From Ridgeia piscesae (Eukaryota; Annelida; Polychaeta; Sabellida; Siboglinidae): 64,000 nt of DNA. The DNA lies in the NCBI GenBank assembly GCA_025642075.2, contig JAODUO010000113.1, forward strand, positions 494,501 to 558,500. Direction: 5' to 3'. The position numbers were made by a program, and so were the translations under genes. Below are positions 56,511 through 64,000 of the stretch, in pieces (the stretch's first letter is position 1; each line of letters begins with the position of its first letter). The notes below the pieces were generated by a model, which worked only from the letters and a program-made list of their open reading frames with translations, had not been told where the DNA came from and made no database searches.

Positions 56511-56658
56511 CTCCGAGTCCCTCTGTGATGTTAATAAGAATGAACAGGACGGGCGCAATGTCAGTGCACCAACTAACTAGGTCAGCCGTGAGGGACAGAA
56601 CAATACAAGGGAGGTCAAGAGACGTGTCAAGAAATGTACACTCACTTGACTTCACTTC
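56511..56658 (-). CDS. Candidate upstream exon of the modular gene (tentative)
   Basis: An open minus-strand frame ends at a plausible donor (CTCGGAG|gttagtg) in phase 1, exactly what the acidic exon at 55153 needs. It reads SLTADLVSWCTDIAPVLFIL then INITEGLG, a hydrophobic stretch that could be a signal-peptide core. There is no ATG in the open part, and the acceptor is unclear (after ctgacctag near 56574 is possible). Chance is a serious alternative. Confidence 0.22.
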
Positions 56659-56679
56659 TTAAAGACCCATCATTGATGT

Positions 56680-57235
56680 ACACTAGACACATGTCTCTAA
56701 GGCTCGTAATTGATGTATCCTTAACGCAATGTCTGTAAAGCTTGTTACTGATGTATGCCTGACACAAAGTCTCTAAGGCCATGTATGTTCCTGTAAAGCT
56801 TGTTTACTGATGTATGCTTGACACAATGTCTCTAAGGCCCATAGTTGGTGTACACTTGATATGACATCTCTAAAACATGACTTTTTGAATACCATCAATC
56901 GATGTACATTTATGACGTTTCTGAGGTCCACGGTTTATGCATGTTTGACACTTCTCCAAGACAACGGTAATTTGACATGGCTTCTCAAAGGTCCACAATC
57001 AATGTACATTTGACATGACCTGTCTAATTCAAAAATTGTATGCACTTTTACATGACTTCTCCCAGCCTTACATTACAGTTGATGGGCATTCGACTTGACT
57101 TCTTCAAGGCTGACAATTGACAAATATTTGACATGAATTCTCCTTGGCCATCAGTTGATGTACATCTGATGCGATTACTCCAAGTCTGACAGTTGTTACA
57201 GATTTAACATGACTTCTCAAGGCCAGCAGTTGTTA
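56680..57235. repeat. Degenerate tandem repeats (TTGACATGACTTCTC-like)
   Basis: About nine diverged units of roughly 60 bases contain GATGTACA, TTGACAC/ATGA and TCTCTAAGGCC or TTCTCAAGGCC. This is an old array without abutting exon. Confidence 0.65.
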
Positions 57236-57978
57236 CACAACAACAACAGTCACGTAACAAGAACCAAACCACACGTCCCACTACATAATTACCTAACACA
57301 ACAATCAATTCCGGGTTTCCTAAACCAAGCACCCTGTCTACATGATCACCAACTAACTCACCCCACCACTGATGAGAACAACACGGGAAACAGGGGTTTA
57401 TCTGGACAGGAATTCCCAGATAGTGTTCCCTGGGACGGGAACTGGGAACGTCCGTTTGGCATCTTGCTCCTAGCAACTATGATACAGAGCAAGTGGCCCA
57501 AGGAACTCATTAGACAGGTAACCAGAGGGATACATCAAAGACAGCATCAGACACTGGGGTAAACACACACAGACAACAGGTTTCACTGTACGACTGTCTG
57601 TTCAACAATGGTTGTTGTCCAAAACATCCATTATGGATTGTGTACATTTAGGCACCAAATAATAATAATAGGCACCCAAAATGATGGTGTTGAAATATAC
57701 TGTCATTGTATTAAAAAATGATTGTTAAGTAGTCTTCAACCATGGTCATGAAATTGTAATAGGTACACGGAGACGGCAAACAGGAGAAAAGAAAATATTC
57801 ACCGATCAATATGCTAAATGGTCAAAATAAATTACCTGCTAATTCTATTACCATAAACAATGCAAATACTTAAATGAAATATTGGATATTTTGTTATTTA
57901 TTATATTTATATTTTAAAGCATATTTCTATGTACAAGATGTTTTTAGATATAATATTATGTGTAAAATCAGCGAACTC

Positions 57979-58268
57979 AGATCATCTGTTGACTTCAGAG
58001 GTCATCTGTCAGAATGCAGCAATGTTTTGAATGAAATGTTGAATTGATTTATGCAGTGAATAAGTTATATATGCTATATATGATGTGGGCCTTTATGACA
58101 AGTTAACACTATTGTGTTAAATCCTGTTAACAAATTTGACAGTATAAAATAGTGCCCTAACTACATGTTGTGATACTCATAAATAACTTATTCACTGGAT
58201 AAATCAATTCAATATTTCAAAATTGCTGCATTCTGGCAGATGACCTGAAGTCAACAGATGACCAGAGT
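57979..58268. mobile_element. Foldback/MITE-like inverted repeat, ~85-bp arms
   Basis: The left arm (57979-58070) runs from ATCATCTGTTGACTTCAG to GTGAATAAGTTAT. The right arm (about 58185-58268) is its complement with a few small changes. A ~110-base AT-rich spacer separates them. Long arms and a short body suggest a foldback element, but I find no clear target duplication. Confidence 0.75.
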
Positions 58269-59477
58269 TTGGTAACTCATAAAAAGTCTCAAGCAAGCCC
58301 TACAATTGGGTTACAATTCTGTCCACCCTAGCCAGCCAACATACCCCGGGTGTTAGTTAGTGCACCCTGATAATGCCTCAGATAATGTGGGCGTGCAGGA
58401 ATGCCATGACAGTCCAATCACCCTAGCCAACATGTGTGGAATTTATGAAAATATACCTTATCATATTCCAGTCAGAAATAGACAGCTGTTGGAAAAAATG
58501 AACCAAAATCATTAGTAAAATCTGCAGTAGCTGATATGTGTACCATATGTGAACATTACATGAATGTGCCTAGGTACGTGGGGTAAGATGGAAACTCGTA
58601 CAATCATGGACTAGTCAGCTACACTCTATGGTTCTAACAAAAACTATAGCATTGTAATTTTCCATAAGTTACAACACTTATGTGAGATGTTGCTATTGTT
58701 GTGTAATGATAATAATTTCAAGAATTAACATTGTTCAGTGACACACTTTATAAATACCACTTCAGAGCAACGTGACAGAAACTGCCCATGAGATTAGACA
58801 TGTTTCCCTCATTGTGCATCAATATAAATTATACTGAAAACTATTAGATTATGTAGTTTTCATTTCCATTTAAAATGGTAGTACAGTTTAAACTTTAATA
58901 GTACTCCTACCGAAAAATCAGTAACACAAATAGTAGTTTACTCTGCTTTTCTGCAAGCATTCTCTAGAAATAAAAAAGAAATCCCCAATAAAATGCTCAC
59001 AAACATTAAAGCACCCCACACATTACAAACCTGTCCATCCACTGGACACCTAACCTACTTGTCACATGTTCAACTTCAAACTTGTCAACCCTTTTATCTG
59101 CATTCCTCACATAATTTGCTGGAGCAGTGACCAGACATGTTGAGTCATTCTGCAGTTGATCCCTCATAGCTTTACTCCCTGTCACCACTCAGCTGCATCT
59201 GTCATGATTGAGGGGCATTTCAAAGATTCTTTTAATCTGAGTAATAGTTTTGCCCTCCAAAATCCTTGCTGTATCGTAAGATGAATCAGACTAACATTGT
59301 TCCAACACCATACCATACATATAATAAACGATATTAACCAATATAATGGAGACAAATGAGTTAAAATTACAATATAATATGTGTGGACATCAGAACCAAT
59401 TGTGAAAACAGTACTATTTGTGATCTTATTGTTACAGTAAAATCATGTTATTATAAAAACCATGCATCTTTTACACT

Positions 59478-59985
59478 AACACTGGCCACCCAGTGAATGT
59501 GAGTGAGCCACAGTTGGACCATGGTCTTTATAACACCCTGGCTACCCAGTGAATGTGAGTGAGCCACAGTTGGACCATGGTCTTTATAACACCCTGGCCA
59601 CCCAGTGAATGTGAGTGAGCCACAGTTGGACCATGGTCTTTATTACACCCTGGCCACCCAGTGAATGTGAGTGAGCCACAGTTGGACCATGGTCTCTATA
59701 ACACCATGGCTACCCAGTGAATGTGAGTGAGCCACAGTTGGACCATGGTCTTTATAACACCTGGCCACCCAGTGAATGTGAGTGAGCCACAGTTGGACCA
59801 TGGTCTTTATAACACTCTGGCCACCCAGTGAATGTGAGTGAGCCACAGTTGGACCATGGTCTCTATAACACTCTGGCCACCCAGTGAATGTGAGTGAGCC
59901 ACAGTTGGACCATGGTCTCTATAACACCCTGGCTACACAGTAAATGTAAGTGAGCCACAGTTGGACCATGGTCTCTATAAGTGCA
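59478..59985. repeat. 56-bp tandem repeat, about 9 copies
   Basis: The unit is 56 bp with CCAGTGAATGTGAGTGAGCC and ACAGTTGGACCATGGTCT. CTATAA/TTATAA variants and single-base gaps occur. No exon is known next to it. Confidence 0.93.
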
Positions 59986-59999
59986 GGCAAATATCATGT

Positions 60000-62900
60000 T
60001 TATGTTGTTCACGGAGTGGAACGTCATTTTATGGGTCTTGATCACTGGTCCTGTCTGTGATCTTATGAACTTTGTCCAGTGGTACTGAAAATTGTTGACA
60101 GCTGTTTGCACCAGGTGATACTCATAAAATACTGCCAACTTACATTATCATATTGGGGTTAGTTTAAACACGTTTGGTCGCATACACTTTCATTTAACTC
60201 AAATAGTGACATCACTGGATTCTTTGATTTGACAACTTTGGCCGGTGGTCATTTTGGCCAGATTCTGCTCTAGTTATCATCCTTCTGAGCTTCTCCCAAT
60301 ATGGCAGATATTTAGCTCCTTGAAGATGTTTTAAACATCCTTCCAACATCCTACTTTTGTCATGTATTTCATTTATTCATGTTATTGCTCAATCAAGGTT
60401 TTGGGCCTTGATCAACTTAATTGTATGCTATACCCGGTAACTATAATTAAAAAGTTGTTTTTTACTCATTTGCAGGCAGGCTAGATGAAGAAATAGTTCT
60501 GAATTCATTTGGGTAAAATCTATTCGGAAGGTAACACTACCAAATGGAAAAATATTTGATAAAAGTCTCCTTGACAAAAACTCCCGCCCGCCACATAGCC
60601 CCATTGCGGGAGATCTCTGGCTATTACTAACTTGGAAGATCTTGTTTACACACAAATTCCCACCTGAGGACGGTCACCTAATGCATTCCTCCTATTACTG
60701 ACACAAACACACCAGTATTTATGTTTTTGCTATATCGCTGTGTGACCCTAGTTCTACCGGGGAACCCGCCATTAAGCCCTGAAACCAAGCAGGAGTGTGT
60801 TTATACAAATGTCCAGCACCTAGCCTCCCTGGAATGTTTCACTGACCGTTCACCTTGGTCCACTAGCCACTGCATCCTGCAATTGCAACAACTAATGGAC
60901 ATAAATCTAAGTCAACACAAACAGACACCATTAGTAGGTGGCTGGCTCCCAGTGAGGGAGCATTCTGACAGGGCAGGTTACAAGTCCACCTGTAGACATC
61001 TCCCGTCAGGAGTGGTCTGCCCATTGTCATGTGACCCACAGACTGCATCAATATGCTTAAGAAATAACTCAACAATTCTCATTATACAAGCCTTTTTACA
61101 TTAAATAATCAAAAATTGTCATTTGCAAACTTTGACCATTTTAGTATCAACCTATTTTTTTAACTTGCCATTTAATATACTATTACTTGTTTTTATTATA
61201 ATCCTTGTCTATTTGTTACTGTTATATTTAATTGTTTTTAAATACTTTCTTAATTTATTTTTATTGTTCTTAATAATCTTAAAAGCTATATTCTATGCTC
61301 CATAACTGTAATGCGCCTCTAAATGGAAACAATCCCAGCGCCATGGCACAGACAAATGCAGTGCTGTAGCATTACTTTTATTTCTTTATCAATATTATCT
61401 CTTCATTATTAGTATACCTAAACTGGGCCGACTTCATTCACCTCATGTTCCCTGTCTGTGTCTCCTGCAAGAGGCACTGCACGTTATGACGATGACAGAA
61501 GAAAGTCCGAGCACTTCTTTCCATTCTGGTGTTTTCAATGTTTTCCTTCTCGAAGTAACCAGTCCACTACAGGTTACACAATTACCCTCTGCATGGGATC
61601 TTTTATTTCATTTCCCTTAAAAGCAAAATTACCCAAGTTTTGAAACACCAGTAACACCAGTTGGTAGTTGCATTTGACCTCCAGTTCTCTCAACTGATAG
61701 ACATAGCTCTACCCCTCCACCACTTTTCCTGGACAATTAAAGGCTGCTGGCCTTTTTTACCTGGTGTATTATAACCCCGCTGAGTAAAAATACCACCCTT
61801 AATTAAATGTGTAATCTCTCCTGGACTTGCCAGCTGGTGTTTTGGAAGTGTAACCACACTTTGGGGTGAGTGCTAGAAAAGAGCTGTTTGGAGTATAACT
61901 AACTACAATAAGACAATAAAACACTGCTAGAGACAAACATCACGATATGTTAAAGGCACCTCCTCAATTCAATGTTTTTGCTTGTCTCACTTAAGTACAT
62001 TTTGTGATAAATTAAACGCTATGACATGCTAATTTGTTTGTGCAACTTCTATTTATAGTTTTTTGTAAAACTGTCACGTAAACTATTAACTTAATTAAAT
62101 GTTTTATCCATCAATTCAAGAGATTCTTGTAACTGGAATATTCATGAGAATCAATGTGTTAGTTGATACAATTACAGAAACAGATATACATGGTTTTTGT
62201 TAATACTGTTCATTTATTTTCCTGGTGCTCTCATAAAACCATTGGGATGACAGCTATATGTCAGCCTAACAATAGGCTGTTTACCAGATTTGTAACAACT
62301 AAATTCAATTCTTCTGCCCGTTTATGCACACATTTTATTAAACCAACTGCAGACATTACCTAAACTATTTGTGTAATCATTGGACTTGAAAGAACAGGAC
62401 ACATGCTGGGCTAAAGAGCTAAGGAAGCCGCTTTAAACAGAAAAGGGAAATCCAACATTTCCTCTTCCCAAACAGCAACAGATGTGCTCCCTCTTTCCAC
62501 ACAGGGGAAGCTGCACCAAAGAGATGAGACCTACTCCCCCCAGGGGGTGTTAACCCACACCACAAACCCTCCCATTAGTGGGGAAAGCACCAGACTAAAG
62601 AAAGGGCTTGACAAGGCAAGCTACAAAGTTGGCAAGTTTCCCTTGTCCCCAAGCACTGGGTCTGGCCAAAGAAAGGGAGTCTAGTATGTTTGCCCCACAG
62701 CAAGGAAACAGACATGTGATACATATCGGAGTGGTGGCACGCCCTTGGTGTTAAACAAGTACAACTTTTTGCCTGGCCTCGTTTCAAGCTAACTTTACAA
62801 ACGATGAAACCAATCTTATATCCTTTCTGATTCTTACACTCGACTGTGCAAATTTGTGTTTTTAGTTTTGATTAAACAATCATTAAAACTATTTGGCAAT

Positions 62901-64000
62901 ACCTGTTTCCAGATAGGAAGCAATCCTAGTGATATTTGTAAACATTCTTTGCAGAACTAGTAAATGTGAAATGGTTGCCATCGTCTTGCTGCCACCGCTA
63001 ACAACAATATATCGCAAAGACGCTAATGTAGCTACTTTTTGTCATTTTCCAGATCATCTGGTTCATTGTTTGCACTAAGGTCAGCCATATTTTTTCTCAA
63101 TCTCAACAACACAACACATTCTACCAAGTGTGTGTTTTATCTGTTGTCACAGAAAGAGTCTGTACTTGGCACTTCTTTATCTATTGTTGTGGCCTGTCTA
63201 CGTCTCCACAACTTCTTTACCAGTTTCTCCCAGTATTATGGACCACCCAGTGATGGCTCAAAATGTATTAATAAGATTTTAGTTTTCCAAAATAGGGGTA
63301 TTGGATTAGACAGACCCACAAAATTAAAGGGTCATTTCAAAAGTGATTACTGATCAATAAAAACAAATCAACACCCACTACCAACCGTCTCTACCAACCC
63401 TCTCCACCACCTTTCCCCCAAACATTTATTATTATCGCATATCACAGTTGAAGTCCATATCCCATCAATCAAAGTGTGGGAACAATCCAAACATTCTATC
63501 ACAACCAGTTTTGGGGTCCAATAAGCCCCTAGCTTAACCCACTCTTACTCAGAATATGGCTATAAGTGGGGTAGGGTATTTTGTTGGTCTACCTGTCAAC
63601 AAACGGCAGGAAGCAGCGATGTTTTTGTAAGACACACCTGACCATATCAGGGGCTGGGTGTAAAAATGTGAAACCTTTCCATTTCTATTACTTCTCACAC
63701 TAAGCAGTGCTGATCCGTTCCAGATGTGGGCGGCGGCTTGATCAAGACATCGTCTCGGTTCAGAAAACATCAAGCGAGTGGTGTGACAAACATCATCACA
63801 TTTGTGAGTGGAACCGATACGACTGTGATCACATGGCAGTCACAAGTCTTCATCTTCAGTCACCACCTACCAATTCTTCAGATTAGCACAAAAACGCTGT
63901 CAACACATGTATGTTTGATTTGCAAAATAAATCAACTACAAGAACTGCATAAATTATTACCTCCCCTCAATAGGGCACACAAATATTGATACATTATCAT
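60000..64000. other. No feature recognised
   Basis: I see no splice-supported coding sequence, RNA gene or clear repeat in these 4 kb on either strand. Short open frames such as those near 60721-61104 and 63039-63353 have no family resemblance. Confidence 0.5.

Larger units (their letters stand above)
55200..60000. other. Upstream region of the modular gene, mostly unassigned
   Basis: The missing 5' exons of the minus-strand gene should lie here or beyond the window. Apart from one candidate exon (56511-56658) and the repeats listed, I see no convincing coding sequence. Confidence 0.4.

Noticed and set aside
57204..57562. 90- and 117-codon frames on both strands
   Set aside because: No splice sites in phase with the acidic exon and no recognisable motifs. 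They overlap the edge of a degenerate repeat field.

Overview
The window is eukaryotic genomic DNA, about 60% AT, with short exons bounded by GT-AG introns of hundreds to thousands of bases. It is full of microsatellites, long minisatellites, tRNA-derived SINEs, inverted-repeat DNA transposons and palindromes. Nothing is operon-like. A marine lophotrochozoan, most likely a mollusc, is my best guess, but no sequence here fixes the species.

Two host genes are supported, and they converge. (1) On the + strand, seven phase-compatible exons between 8783 and 18506 encode the C-terminal 298 residues of a CCCH zinc-finger plus extended-Tudor protein. It belongs to the Tudor (TDRD) group, typical of piRNA and germ-granule biology. 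Its 5' end was not found and probably lies upstream of the window. (2) On the - strand, 28 exons between 55153 and 22048 encode about 1237 residues of a type I membrane protein. In order it has three acidic Glu/Thr-rich exons, six tandem copies of a ~110-residue module, a transmembrane segment and a 76-residue cytoplasmic tail. Every complete module is built from the same four exons with the same intron phases (A-0-B-0-C-1-D-0-A). The predicted beta-alpha-beta-beta-alpha-beta order resembles a SEA domain, but I cannot name the family. The last module carries an insert with a KRRRR furin-type site. The 5' end and signal peptide of this gene were not identified.

Layout: 1-6.2 kb is non-coding with SINE and microsatellites. 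6.2-8.76 kb is a 34-bp minisatellite. 8.78-19.5 kb is the Tudor gene. 20.1-55.2 kb is the modular membrane-protein gene. 55.2-64 kb is mostly unassigned, with a degenerate repeat field, an inverted repeat and a 56-bp tandem array.

The introns hold a rich mobile-element layer. Two ~1.3-kb hAT-like elements each have perfect 13-bp terminal inverted repeats and different perfect 8-bp target duplications. A 3-kb internally deleted element (25196-28243) has 33-bp inverted repeats and decayed coding exons. A related coding remnant lies at 43.85-45.03 kb, and a 0.9-kb MITE at 10.16 kb has similar ends. Nine tandem arrays abut exons, and in eight of them the array lies on the low-coordinate side of the exon regardless of the gene's strand. 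That polarity and the modular membrane protein are the two most interesting signals.
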